This document shows positions 7,954 to 17,049 of a DNA stretch of 62,039 nucleotides, piece by piece (the stretch's first letter is position 1; the number at the start of each line of letters is the position of its first letter). Both the position numbers and the translations under genes were made by a program. The notes beneath the pieces were generated by a model. The model did not search any database and was not told the DNA's origin. It saw only the letters and a program-made list of their open reading frames with translations. This DNA comes from Draconibacterium orientale (GTDB lineage: Bacteria > Bacteroidota > Bacteroidia > Bacteroidales > JAADGE01): positions 1 through 62,039 of the forward strand of contig DZBS01000003.1 of the NCBI GenBank assembly GCA_022729995.1, written 5' to 3'.

Positions 7954-10422
7954 ATGAATCCTTTAAGTATCAATGAAATTGCAATTGCCGTAAACGGAAA
8001 AGTTTTCGGAAACGAAAATATAATTATAAAAAATATAATTATCGACAGCAGAACTTTTTCGGCCGATAAATCTACAATTTTTGCCGCAATTAAAAGTTTG
8101 CGAAACGACGGACATAATTTTATTCCCGAACTTTATAAAAAAGGAATCACAAATTTTATTGTTAGCGAAATCAAAAAAGAGTTTGAGAATTTTGAAAACG
8201 CAAATTTCATTATCGTTGAAAATACAATTTCGGCACTTCAAAAACTTGGAGCATATTACCGAAAAAATTTCACAAATTCATTGGTTGCAATTACCGGAAG
8301 TAACGGAAAAACTGTTGTTAAAGAATGGATTTTTCAACTTTTGCACGAGAATAAAAACATTACCAGAAGTCCTAAAAGTTTTAATTCGCAAATTGGAGTT
8401 CCGCTTTCGCTAATGCTTTTAGACAATAAATTTGATTTGGCAATTATTGAAGCCGGAATTTCATTTACGGGCGAAATGGAATTACTTGAGAAAATAATTT
8501 ATCCCGAAATCGGAATTTTTACAAATATTGGAAATGCACATCAAGAAAATTTTGAAAATATTGAAAAGAAAATCAGAGAAAAAATAAAGCTTTTTAAAAA
8601 CTCAAAATTAATTATTTATAATTCCGATATTAAAAAAACAGATGAAATAATACGAAATGAATATTCGCAAACAAAAGAACTTTTTACTTGGGGAAAAAAC
8701 AAAAATGCAAGTCTTAAAGTGTTAAATATCAATAGAAAAAATAACTTTACCGAAATAATAAGTTTGCATAACGAAAAAGAAATATCAATAAAAATACCTT
8801 TTACCGATACAGCTTCGGTAGAAAATTCGATAAATTGTTTGGCATTTTTAATTAGTTCGGGAAATTTTTCATCTCAAATTTTAGAGAAATTTTCTTGGCT
8901 AAGTCCTGTGGAAATGAGACTTGAATTAAAACAAGGAATAAATAATTGTACTTTAATAAACGATTTTTATAATTCCGATTTAAGCTCTTTAAAAATAGCT
9001 ACCGATTTTTTGAATACTCAAAATCAGCACTTCAGAAAAACAATAATACTTTCCGACATTCCTCAAAGCGGAACAATTGAAGAAGAATTATATAAAGAAA
9101 TATCTGAAATAATAACAAAATCGGGAGTTACAAGAATAATTGGTGTTGGAGAAAAAATATCTTTTCATAAAAATTATTTCAAAAATATACACCAAAAAAC
9201 ATTTTATAATTCAACAGAAGAATTTCTAAATAATTTTAAAACTACAGATTTTTCGGAAGAAACAATTTTGATAAAAGGTTCGCGAAAATTTGAAATGGAA
9301 AGAATTTCGGCTCAACTTATTCAAAAAAAGCACCGAACCGTAATGGAAATAAATTTAAACGCAATAATTCATAACTTAAACTACTATAAATCAATTATTA
9401 AAAAGGAAACTAAAATAATGATTATGGTAAAAGCTTTTTCTTACGGAAGCGGAAGTTTTGAAATTGCCAATTTGTTGCAAGAGCAAGGTGTTGATTATTT
9501 GGGAGTTGCATTTGCCGACGAAGGCGTAAAACTCCGAAAAGCCGGAATTTCTGTTCCAATAATTGTTATGAATCCGGAAATTGAAGGTTTTGCGAACATT
9601 ATTGATTTCAATTTAGAACCCGAAATATACAGTTTTGGAATTTTACGCGAATTTATAAAATCTGCCGAGAAAAATTTTTCGGTTCAAATTCCAATTCATT
9701 TAAAAATCGACACAGGAATGAAACGTTTGGGATTTTGCGATTATGAAATTGACGATTTAATATTTGAAATAAAAAAATCTGATAAAATTAAAATTAAATC
9801 GATATTTTCACATTTAGCAGCAACCGACGAAGAAATTCACGATGATTTTACAAAATATCAATTAGAAAAATTTAAAACAATAAGCGAAAAAATAATATCA
9901 CAATTCGACTACCCTATTATTCGACATTCGTTAAATTCTTCGGGAATTGAGCGTTTTCCGGAAGCACAATTTGAAATGGTAAGGCTCGGAATCGGGCTTT
10001 ACGGATTTAGTCCGAAAAATGGAAATAAATTAATGAATGTGAGCACTTTGCGAAGTAAAATATCGCAAATAAAAAATGTGAAAACAGGTGAAACCGTTGG
10101 TTACAGCAGAAAAGGAAAGTCCGAAAAAGATACCAAAATTGCAGTAATTCCAATTGGTTATGCCGACGGTTTTAATAGAGCATTGAGCAACGGAAAAGGC
10201 AAAGTTCTTATCAACGGAAAATTTGCTCCAATAATCGGAAATGTTTGTATGGACATGTGCATGGCCGATTTGCAGAATATTGAAGCCGCAGAAAACGACG
10301 ATGTAATTATTTTTGGAGATGAATTTCCGGCATCTGAAATTTCAAAAATCTTAAATACAATTCCTTACGAAATTATTACAGGAATTTCCGAGCGAGTAAA
10401 AAGAATTTATTACCGCGAATAA
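7954..10422 (+). CDS. Bifunctional MurF ligase / alanine racemase
   Basis: An 822-residue fusion typical of Bacteroidota. Residues 1-~455 are MurF (UDP-MurNAc-tripeptide:D-Ala-D-Ala ligase) with the ATP loop TGSNGKT (Lys119). Residues ~460-822 are a fold-III PLP alanine racemase with the PLP lysine in MVKAFSYGSG (Lys493) and the catalytic tyrosine in ETVGYSRKG (Tyr717), plus IPIGYADGF and NVCMDM. One protein thus makes D-Ala and adds D-Ala-D-Ala to the peptidoglycan precursor in the cytoplasm. The fusion is intact, with no frame break. It is divergent from the polyprenyl synthase gene; its own promoter was not clearly seen. Confidence 0.95.
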   Translation: MNPLSINEIAIAVNGKVFGNENIIIKNIIIDSRTFSADKSTIFAAIKSLRNDGHNFIPELYKKGITNFIVSEIKKEFENFENANFIIVENTISALQKLGAYYRKNFTNSLVAITGSNGKTVVKEWIFQLLHENKNITRSPKSFNSQIGVPLSLMLLDNKFDLAIIEAGISFTGEMELLEKIIYPEIGIFTNIGNAHQENFENIEKKIREKIKLFKNSKLIIYNSDIKKTDEIIRNEYSQTKELFTWGKNKNASLKVLNINRKNNFTEIISLHNEKEISIKIPFTDTASVENSINCLAFLISSGNFSSQILEKFSWLSPVEMRLELKQGINNCTLINDFYNSDLSSLKIATDFLNTQNQHFRKTIILSDIPQSGTIEEELYKEISEIITKSGVTRIIGVGEKISFHKNYFKNIHQKTFYNSTEEFLNNFKTTDFSEETILIKGSRKFEMERISAQLIQKKHRTVMEINLNAIIHNLNYYKSIIKKETKIMIMVKAFSYGSGSFEIANLLQEQGVDYLGVAFADEGVKLRKAGISVPIIVMNPEIEGFANIIDFNLEPEIYSFGILREFIKSAEKNFSVQIPIHLKIDTGMKRLGFCDYEIDDLIFEIKKSDKIKIKSIFSHLAATDEEIHDDFTKYQLEKFKTISEKIISQFDYPIIRHSLNSSGIERFPEAQFEMVRLGIGLYGFSPKNGNKLMNVSTLRSKISQIKNVKTGETVGYSRKGKSEKDTKIAVIPIGYADGFNRALSNGKGKVLINGKFAPIIGNVCMDMCMADLQNIEAAENDDVIIFGDEFPASEISKILNTIPYEIITGISERVKRIYYRE

Positions 10423-10423
10423 A

Positions 10424-12298
10424 CTATGCGTCCAAACTTTCGTAAACAGAATTTTTGCTTAAAAACTCGGGAACAATTTTTTTCATTTGAGCCACAATTT
10501 CAAAATTATCGTGATTAGATAAAATTTCTATTAATTTCTCAATTTCGGGAATAATTTCTTCGTGCTTGTATTGACGCACCTTTGCAGTCATAATTTTTTC
10601 GTGAACTGTAGGCAAAGTATTTTCTTTATCATTAAGCAATTCTTCATAAAGTTTTTCGCCGGGACGCAAACCTGTAAATTTTAAATTGATATCAACTCCA
10701 AGTTTTAAATCGTAAAGTTTAATCATTTTTTGGGCTAAATCAACAATTTTAACCGATTTTCCCATATCAAAAATAAATACTTCGCCACCGTTTCCGAGAG
10801 AGCCTGCTTGAAGAACCAATTGGCAAGCTTCGGGAATTGTCATAAAATATCTTGTAACATCGGGATGTGTAACAGTAACAGGTCCGCCGGATTCAATTTG
10901 TTGTTTAAACCGCGGAATTACCGAACCGTTTGAGCCTAAAACATTTCCAAATCTGGTTGTAATAAATTTTGTGTTGCTTCGAGCACTCACAGTTTGCGTA
11001 TAAATTTCGGCAATTCGTTTTGAAGCGCCCATAACATTTGTTGGATTCACAGCTTTATCGGTAGAAATCATTACAAACTTTTTCACTCCGAATTCAATAG
11101 ATTTATCGGCAATTGTTCTTGTTCCGATAACATTAGTAAGAATTGCTTCTGACGGATTATTTTCCATCATCGGCACATGTTTATATGCGGCCGCATGAAA
11201 AACAATATCGGGATGAAAAACCTCAAAAACCTTATTAACTCTCACTTTGTTGGTGATGTCGCCAATAACTATTTCAAAATCATAGAATTTATATTTTTCT
11301 CTCATTTCGAGTTCCAAATCGTAAAGCGGCGATTCTGCTTGATCGAAAATTACAATTTTCTTTGGGAAAAACTTAGTTAACTGAATAACAATTTCCTGTC
11401 CTATTGAGCCTGCAGCTCCGGTAACAAGAACAACTTTTCCGAGAATATCTTTTTGAATTTGTTTTTCGTCGAGTTGAATAGGCGGACGTTCGAGTAAATC
11501 TTCAATATTAATTTTTCTGATTTGATTATAACTCAATTCTCCGTTAATCCACTCGCTGACATCGGGAACAGTAAATATTTTAATATCATTATTTAAGCAA
11601 AGGTCAAAAATTTCTTTCTTTTGAATAGCACCAATATTTTTATCGGCAATTAAAAAATCGGTAATTAAATTTTTCTCAATAATTTTTTCAATTTCATCTG
11701 AATTATGAACCATAACACCGTCAAGTTTCTTTTTTGCATCAAAATTATTTGGGTCGATAAAAGCAAGAACATTATATTTAATTTCCAAATCTCTCATTAA
11801 CACACGTTTTGCGGTAATAGCATTTTGATTTATTCCGAGAATTATAATATTTCTTTCGGGTTTAAAAAGATTATTAATTTCGAGATACATAGATTTAACA
11901 GCCAAACGAAATGTTGTCATTAAAAATATCGAAATAAAAAAATCTATTAAAACAACAGAAAAAGGCATTACATATTTACCCGAAAACAAATAACTTACAG
12001 AATTAACAACTACATATAAAGTGTTAGAAACTAACATAATAATTATTATTCTAACAGTATCTTTTGTGCTTGTGTATCTAATAATTCCGGCATACGATTT
12101 TGTAAGATAAAAAAGAGTAGCTCTAATAGATAAAGCAAACAAAATTGCCAGCCAAAGTCCTGAAAAACTTTGATTTGTGAAATCAAAATTAAATCGCAGA
12201 AAATAAGCAAAAATCATTGAAAAGATTGAAATTGCTAAGTCGATACCTAAAATAACCCAGCGAGGAACATGTCTTTTAAAATCCAATAAATCTCTCAT
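10424..12298 (-). CDS. Membrane nucleotide-sugar 4,6-dehydratase (CapD/WbpM/FlaA1 family)
   Basis: A 624-residue protein. Four TM segments lie in residues ~12-130, then a CoA-binding-like Rossmann region (~145-270), then a short-chain dehydrogenase/epimerase domain with the NAD motif TGAAGSIGQE and the active-site stretch STDKAVNPTNVMGASKR. Met replaces the usual Tyr of the YxxxK motif, which is normal in this subfamily. Such enzymes convert UDP-GlcNAc or a related sugar to a 4-keto-6-deoxy intermediate for surface polysaccharide. It is last in the minus-strand dapD-glycosyltransferase-tsaC operon, 15 bases after tsaC. The exact sugar product is unknown. Confidence 0.9.
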   Translation of the reverse strand: MRDLLDFKRHVPRWVILGIDLAISIFSMIFAYFLRFNFDFTNQSFSGLWLAILFALSIRATLFYLTKSYAGIIRYTSTKDTVRIIIIMLVSNTLYVVVNSVSYLFSGKYVMPFSVVLIDFFISIFLMTTFRLAVKSMYLEINNLFKPERNIIILGINQNAITAKRVLMRDLEIKYNVLAFIDPNNFDAKKKLDGVMVHNSDEIEKIIEKNLITDFLIADKNIGAIQKKEIFDLCLNNDIKIFTVPDVSEWINGELSYNQIRKINIEDLLERPPIQLDEKQIQKDILGKVVLVTGAAGSIGQEIVIQLTKFFPKKIVIFDQAESPLYDLELEMREKYKFYDFEIVIGDITNKVRVNKVFEVFHPDIVFHAAAYKHVPMMENNPSEAILTNVIGTRTIADKSIEFGVKKFVMISTDKAVNPTNVMGASKRIAEIYTQTVSARSNTKFITTRFGNVLGSNGSVIPRFKQQIESGGPVTVTHPDVTRYFMTIPEACQLVLQAGSLGNGGEVFIFDMGKSVKIVDLAQKMIKLYDLKLGVDINLKFTGLRPGEKLYEELLNDKENTLPTVHEKIMTAKVRQYKHEEIIPEIEKLIEILSNHDNFEIVAQMKKIVPEFLSKNSVYESLDA

Positions 12299-12313
12299 AA
12301 TAAGTTTAATATT

Positions 12314-12886
12314 TTATTCTCTGATAATTTTAACTTCACCCGAAATTCCAATTTTAATAATAGAAGAAGCTTTAGCTTTTGTTTTATCATTTTGTTTCCA
12401 TTTCACAATATAATCAACTGCATTTTTTATTTCTTCGGAAATTTCCGAAAAATTTTGAGGTGATCTTTGGTTTGATATATTTGCCGAAGTTGAAACAATT
12501 GGTCGGTTTAATTTTTTGATAAGTTTTTGGCAAAATTTATCTTCAGCAATTCTAATTCCTATTGAATTATCTTGTGCAATAATATTTTGCGGTAAGTTAA
12601 TAGCTTCGGGATATATAATTGTTGTAGGACGACCGGCAATTTCGGCAATATCAACTGCAATTAGTGGAACTTTATTTACATATTGATAAACTCTGTCGAC
12701 CGAATCAACCAAAATGAGCATTGAATTATTATCTGCTCTTTTTTTAATTTGATATATTTTATCAACAGCTTTTTCGTTTGTAGCATCGCAACCAATTCCC
12801 CAAATTGTGTCGGTAGGATACAAAATTATTCCGCCTTGTTTAAGTATTTTTATAGCGTTTTCAATATCTTCAATAAATTCTTCCAT
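12314..12886 (-). CDS. tsaC: Threonylcarbamoyl-AMP synthase (Sua5/YciO/YrdC)
   Basis: A 190-residue YrdC-domain protein with LYPTDTIWGIGCDA, the KKRADNNSM nucleotide/threonine-binding region and the STSANIS motif. It makes threonylcarbamoyl-AMP from Thr, bicarbonate and ATP for the t6A37 modification of ANN-decoding tRNAs. The length fits the short TsaC form without the Sua5 extension. It is sandwiched between glycosyltransferase (3-base gap) and dehydratase genes, so it is likely expressed from the dapD promoter. The context reflects cotranscription rather than shared function. Confidence 0.9.
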   Translation of the reverse strand: MEEFIEDIENAIKILKQGGIILYPTDTIWGIGCDATNEKAVDKIYQIKKRADNNSMLILVDSVDRVYQYVNKVPLIAVDIAEIAGRPTTIIYPEAINLPQNIIAQDNSIGIRIAEDKFCQKLIKKLNRPIVSTSANISNQRSPQNFSEISEEIKNAVDYIVKWKQNDKTKAKASSIIKIGISGEVKIIRE

Positions 12887-12889
12887 AAT

Positions 12890-14002
12890 TTATTTTAAAT
12901 AAACATTCATAATATTTGAAGCAACTTTGTCTTCAAGAAAATTTTGAGCATAATTATAACCGTCGTCAATCATTTTTTTTCGCAAATCACTATCGTTCAA
13001 TATTTTTAAAATTGAGTTTGCTAAATCGTCAATATTTCCGTATTCAATATATGCAGAACTCATTCCTCCGGCTTCGCTAAAACATCCGCCTTTTGTAGTA
13101 ATTACGGGAACTTTAGAGAAAAGTCCTTCAATTATCGGGATTCCGAAACCTTCAAAAAGCGAAGGATAAACCATAATTGTTGACTGCTGATAAATTGCGG
13201 GTAAATCTTCTTGCGGAATGTCGTTTAGAATAATAAGTTTATCGGTAATTTTATTTTTTTGTGCGTAATTTTCTATTTCATTTTGATATTCGGTTTTTCT
13301 GCCGATAATTATTAAATGTATATCAATTTTATGTTCGTGAATTGCTTTTAAAATTGATAAACTGTTTTTACGTTTTTCGATATTTCCGACATTTAAAATG
13401 TAATTTTCAGGCAGATTATATTTTTGAGCTGTTTCAATAATTTTTGATTTTTCGGCTTCTTTATAAAATGAAGAGTTACAAGATTGATAAACAACTTCAA
13501 TTTTTTGGTCGTCGATTCCAAAAAAATCAATAATATCGGTTTTTGTTTGTTCGCTAATTGCAATAATTGTATCGGCAATTTGACAAGAATATTTGAATTT
13601 TTGAAAATATATTTCTCTGTCAATTTTTTTATACAATTCCGGAAATCTCATAAAGATTAAATCGTGAATTGTAACAATAAGTTTAGCACCGGTTTTGTGT
13701 GCATTGTGCGGTAATTCGTTTGTTAATCCGTGATAAATATCAATATTATTTTGTTTGATAAATTTTTGTAATCTGAAAGTTCGCCAATATGAATGAGATA
13801 AATGATTTACGATTCCCGAAGGTTTTATAATTTTTACGTTATTTGGAGCAGAATAAAATGATGTATGTTCGTTAGAAGGAGTAAAAAGTGTGTAATCATT
13901 TGCAGGAAAATATTTTATCATGAAATTAATAGTACTTCTGCTATAATTTCCTAATCCGCTGCCGTTAAAAAAAGCTCTTTTTGCGTCGAAACCGATATTC
14001 AT
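12890..14002 (-). CDS. Glycosyltransferase family 4
   Basis: A 370-residue GT-B glycosyltransferase. The N-terminal half carries IVTIHDLIFMRFPEL and ISEQTKTDI. The C-terminal half has NVGNIEKRKN and the donor-binding E-x7-E region in PSLFEGFGIPIIEG, followed by PVITTKGG. This is the GT4 (RfaB/WbaZ-like) pattern, transferring a sugar from a nucleotide donor, probably to a lipid-linked glycan at the inner membrane. Pairing with the downstream nucleotide-sugar dehydratase suggests surface polysaccharide synthesis. Donor and acceptor are unknown. It starts 15 bases after dapD. Confidence 0.88.
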   Translation of the reverse strand: MNIGFDAKRAFFNGSGLGNYSRSTINFMIKYFPANDYTLFTPSNEHTSFYSAPNNVKIIKPSGIVNHLSHSYWRTFRLQKFIKQNNIDIYHGLTNELPHNAHKTGAKLIVTIHDLIFMRFPELYKKIDREIYFQKFKYSCQIADTIIAISEQTKTDIIDFFGIDDQKIEVVYQSCNSSFYKEAEKSKIIETAQKYNLPENYILNVGNIEKRKNSLSILKAIHEHKIDIHLIIIGRKTEYQNEIENYAQKNKITDKLIILNDIPQEDLPAIYQQSTIMVYPSLFEGFGIPIIEGLFSKVPVITTKGGCFSEAGGMSSAYIEYGNIDDLANSILKILNDSDLRKKMIDDGYNYAQNFLEDKVASNIMNVYLK

Positions 14003-14017
14003 AAATAAATTATTAAA

Positions 14018-14836
14018 TTAAACAGCAACGTTATAATCACGTAAAGCGTCGTTTAGCGATGTTTTCAAATTTGTTGATTCTTTTCTCTTGCCAATTATCA
14101 AAGCTGCCGGAACTTGAAATTCTCCCGCGGGAAATTTTTTGGTAAAAGAACCGGGAATAACAACCGATCTTTCCGGAACAAAACCAATATATTCAATTGG
14201 TTCGCTTCCGCTAACATCAATAATTTTTGTTGATTTTGTAATTACCACATTTGCTCCCAAAACTGCTTCTTTTTGAATATGAACTCCTTCAACAACAATG
14301 CTTCTTGAACCTATAAAACAATTATCTTCAATAATTACCGGAGCTGCCTGAACCGGTTCTAAAACTCCGCCGATTCCAACTCCTCCGCTAAGATGAACAT
14401 TTTTACCTATTTGTGCACAAGAACCAACTGTTGCCCACGTATCAACCATTGTTCCTGAATCAATAAAAGCTCCGATATTTACAAACGAAGGCATCAATAC
14501 AACTCCTTTTGAAATATACGAACCGTAGCGTGCAACTGCATGAGGCACAACTCTGATTCCTAATTCTTTGTATCCTTTTTTTAGAGCAATTTTATCATAA
14601 AATTCCAAAACTCCGGCTTCGGAAGTTTTCATTTCTTGAGTAGGAAAATAAAGGATTACAGCTTTTTTAATTATTTCGTTTACTTTCCAGCCGTTTTCTG
14701 TTGGTTCTGCAACTCTTACTATTCCTTTATCCAAAAGTTCAATTATTTGGGAAATAGCATCAATATATTCGGGTTTTTTAAGCAAATCATGATTTTCCCA
14801 TGCTCGCTCAATAAGTTTGAACCGGTTTTCTAACAT
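14018..14836 (-). CDS. dapD: 2,3,4,5-tetrahydropyridine-2,6-dicarboxylate N-succinyltransferase
   Basis: A 272-residue left-handed beta-helix acyltransferase with hexapeptide repeats and the DapD-specific region FIDSGTMVDTWATVGSCAQI, then HLSGGVGIGGVLEP. It uses succinyl-CoA in the succinylase branch of diaminopimelate/lysine biosynthesis, feeding peptidoglycan. The length is as in the family. A promoter with both boxes (14853-14881) sits directly upstream, making this the first gene of the operon. Confidence 0.94.
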   Translation of the reverse strand: MLENRFKLIERAWENHDLLKKPEYIDAISQIIELLDKGIVRVAEPTENGWKVNEIIKKAVILYFPTQEMKTSEAGVLEFYDKIALKKGYKELGIRVVPHAVARYGSYISKGVVLMPSFVNIGAFIDSGTMVDTWATVGSCAQIGKNVHLSGGVGIGGVLEPVQAAPVIIEDNCFIGSRSIVVEGVHIQKEAVLGANVVITKSTKIIDVSGSEPIEYIGFVPERSVVIPGSFTKKFPAGEFQVPAALIIGKRKESTNLKTSLNDALRDYNVAV

Positions 14837-14852
14837 TTTATATAGTTTATCA

Positions 14853-14881
14853 CAAATTTAAAAAGATTTATCAAAATACAA
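14853..14881 (-). promoter_or_regulatory. Promoter of the dapD operon
   Basis: On the minus strand a TTG (14879-14881) is followed after 18 bp by TAAATTTG (14853-14860), close to the Bacteroidota -33/-7 consensus. The predicted transcript starts ~10 nt before the dapD start codon, giving a very short leader. Confidence 0.6.
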
Positions 14882-14971
14882 TGAATATTAAAATTTGCAT
14901 TTTAATTAAGTTTTTTTCAAAAAATAATCGTAAAACGGGGTCAAAAGTAATTAAATTTACCGATAATTGAA

Positions 14972-17047
14972 TTAATTTACATCAAATATTTTTGAAGAGA
15001 ATTTTGCGTTTAAATCTGCCGATTTAACTTCCATAAAAATTTTAAAATCTTTTGCTTTAATAATTTTAATGTAAGGAATCATTTTGTCTTTATCGCCCGG
15101 AACTTGTCGGTAATCGGAAATTTCAACAGTATTTATTAATTTGAAATTATTACCTTCTTTTGTAGTTTCTTTTTTAAGTTCTTCGGATTTTACTTTAAGG
15201 TAAGTTTTTTTGTCGTAGTAATCATATCTAAATTTATCGTAAGGATATTTTACAAAAATTTTATACAATTGATTTTCACCTTCGTCAACAATACCGAGTA
15301 ATTCTACCGAAATATTTTTATTCTGATAATATTCTAATTCTTCAAATTGAAAGCTTTCCGAATAATTTTCATTATTCATATCATTGTCGGAAATTATTGT
15401 ATCTAAATAGTTTATAGAAGAAATGTTTTTGCTGTTAACAATTTTCTTTGAAATGATTGCTTTATTTGTATTATCGTTTAATAAATAAGTTTCCGACAAA
15501 TATTTTTTTCCGTCTCTGAAAATATTTCTTTCAAATTTATTTTCAAATTCTTCAAAAACATATTTCCCTGTAATAGTTATAGTTTGAGGTTTTTCGGGCG
15601 GATATTTTGTTGCTCCCACTTTATTCAAATATAAAGCAATAATATCCATTGCATTAAACCCGAAAGGAATAATTTCAATATCAGAATTTTCTTTAAAAGT
15701 TCTTGTTTCGGCTATTGAAGCCAACATAAGAAACTGATTTTCTATTAGTTTGCTTTTCCCGAGAATTACAATTGTATATTTATCTGTTCTCAAATAATTT
15801 GAAGCATATTTTTGAATATCTTCATTCCCAATTTTTTTCAATCTGAATATTAAAGTTGAGAAATAATCTTCAGGTAAATTATATTTTTCGATTAAATATA
15901 TCATTTCGGCAATTTTATCGAACGAATTTAGCGATTTTAGAAAATCTCTGATACAATATTCTTTTGCAATTTCGAGCTCGGCTTCCGGAATTATTTCCGA
16001 AATAATTTTTTGTTGCTGATTTATAATAATTTGAAGTATTTCGGCCAAATATTCGGGTTTTAAAACCACCGAAACCGAAAACTCGGGATTTTCGGGAGAA
16101 AATTCATGTCGCAAAAAAACATAATCAACGTAATTTTCATGTTTGAAAAGCTCGGAATAAAATCTTCCGTATTGAAATTCGCCCAAAACTTTATTTATAA
16201 TTAATTCTTTTTCGTAATTTTTGTTACCGATTCCTGCTTGTAAAGGATAAAGAATATTCATGTATGTTTTGCTTCCGGTAATTTTTTCGTCTGTTTCATG
16301 AAAGTAAATTACAGTGTTTTGAGGCAGTTTTGAAGTTTTATATTTGTTTTCATTTATCAGAATATCAGGAAATTGATTGCTGTATTTTAAAGCAAGGTTT
16401 TTCTGAGAATTGAAACTTTGATTACTAATTACAAAAAAATATTTGAACGATTTAAGAAAATATTCTGCATAAAATTTTTCGCAATCGTTTATCGAAATAT
16501 TTTTCATTTTTTCGAGGTCAAAATCTTCGCCTTCGGGATTTGAATTTTCATAAAAAGCATTTTTTGTCTTCCTTATTATATATGTGTTGGGAGAAATAAA
16601 CGGAGGAAATGTGTTTTTGATTTCGGAATTTTTTATTTTATCAAAAAGTTTTTTGTTTGAATTATCGAAAACGAAGAATTTATCCAATATCAATAAAAGA
16701 CTGTCGATTTGAATATTGGATTTTAAAGTAATTTGAAATTTGTTTGATGAAACGGTAATATTATTTTTCTGTAATTCTTCTTGATATTTTTCTTTAAAGG
16801 CTTCAACAATATATTCAAACGTTATATTTTCTATTCCTTTTTTTTCTCCAAAAAACACTTTTGGAGTATCAAAAATTAGTTTAATATAAGTAAATGTATC
16901 AATTCTGTTTTTTACAGAAATAATATTAAACTTCTCTGTTTTGATTGATATATAATTCTGTAAATCAATCAAAACAGAGTCTGTTTGTCCAAAAATATTT
17001 AGACTAAAAAGAAAAAAGTTTAAAATTAAAATGGATTTTTTTAACAT
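14972..17047 (-). CDS. Secreted M16-like protein lacking the zinc motif, with C-terminal LolA-like region
   Basis: A 691-residue protein with a signal peptide (ILILNFFLFSLNIFGQ). Residues ~40-450 resemble the two halves of an M16 (insulinase/MPP-like) unit: the ISINDCEKFYAEYF segment, a NKVLGEFQYGRFYSEL stretch like the family's second-half start, and IGNEDIQKYASNYL. No HxxEH zinc motif is present anywhere, so a pseudo-protease is likely. The C-terminal ~220 residues resemble the lipoprotein-carrier-like domain seen after M16 domains in Bacteroidota (inference). It lies 2 bases downstream of the MORN-repeat gene, so the two are probably translated from one mRNA and both exported. Confidence 0.65.
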   Translation of the reverse strand: MLKKSILILNFFLFSLNIFGQTDSVLIDLQNYISIKTEKFNIISVKNRIDTFTYIKLIFDTPKVFFGEKKGIENITFEYIVEAFKEKYQEELQKNNITVSSNKFQITLKSNIQIDSLLLILDKFFVFDNSNKKLFDKIKNSEIKNTFPPFISPNTYIIRKTKNAFYENSNPEGEDFDLEKMKNISINDCEKFYAEYFLKSFKYFFVISNQSFNSQKNLALKYSNQFPDILINENKYKTSKLPQNTVIYFHETDEKITGSKTYMNILYPLQAGIGNKNYEKELIINKVLGEFQYGRFYSELFKHENYVDYVFLRHEFSPENPEFSVSVVLKPEYLAEILQIIINQQQKIISEIIPEAELEIAKEYCIRDFLKSLNSFDKIAEMIYLIEKYNLPEDYFSTLIFRLKKIGNEDIQKYASNYLRTDKYTIVILGKSKLIENQFLMLASIAETRTFKENSDIEIIPFGFNAMDIIALYLNKVGATKYPPEKPQTITITGKYVFEEFENKFERNIFRDGKKYLSETYLLNDNTNKAIISKKIVNSKNISSINYLDTIISDNDMNNENYSESFQFEELEYYQNKNISVELLGIVDEGENQLYKIFVKYPYDKFRYDYYDKKTYLKVKSEELKKETTKEGNNFKLINTVEISDYRQVPGDKDKMIPYIKIIKAKDFKIFMEVKSADLNAKFSSKIFDVN

Positions 17048-17049
17048 TA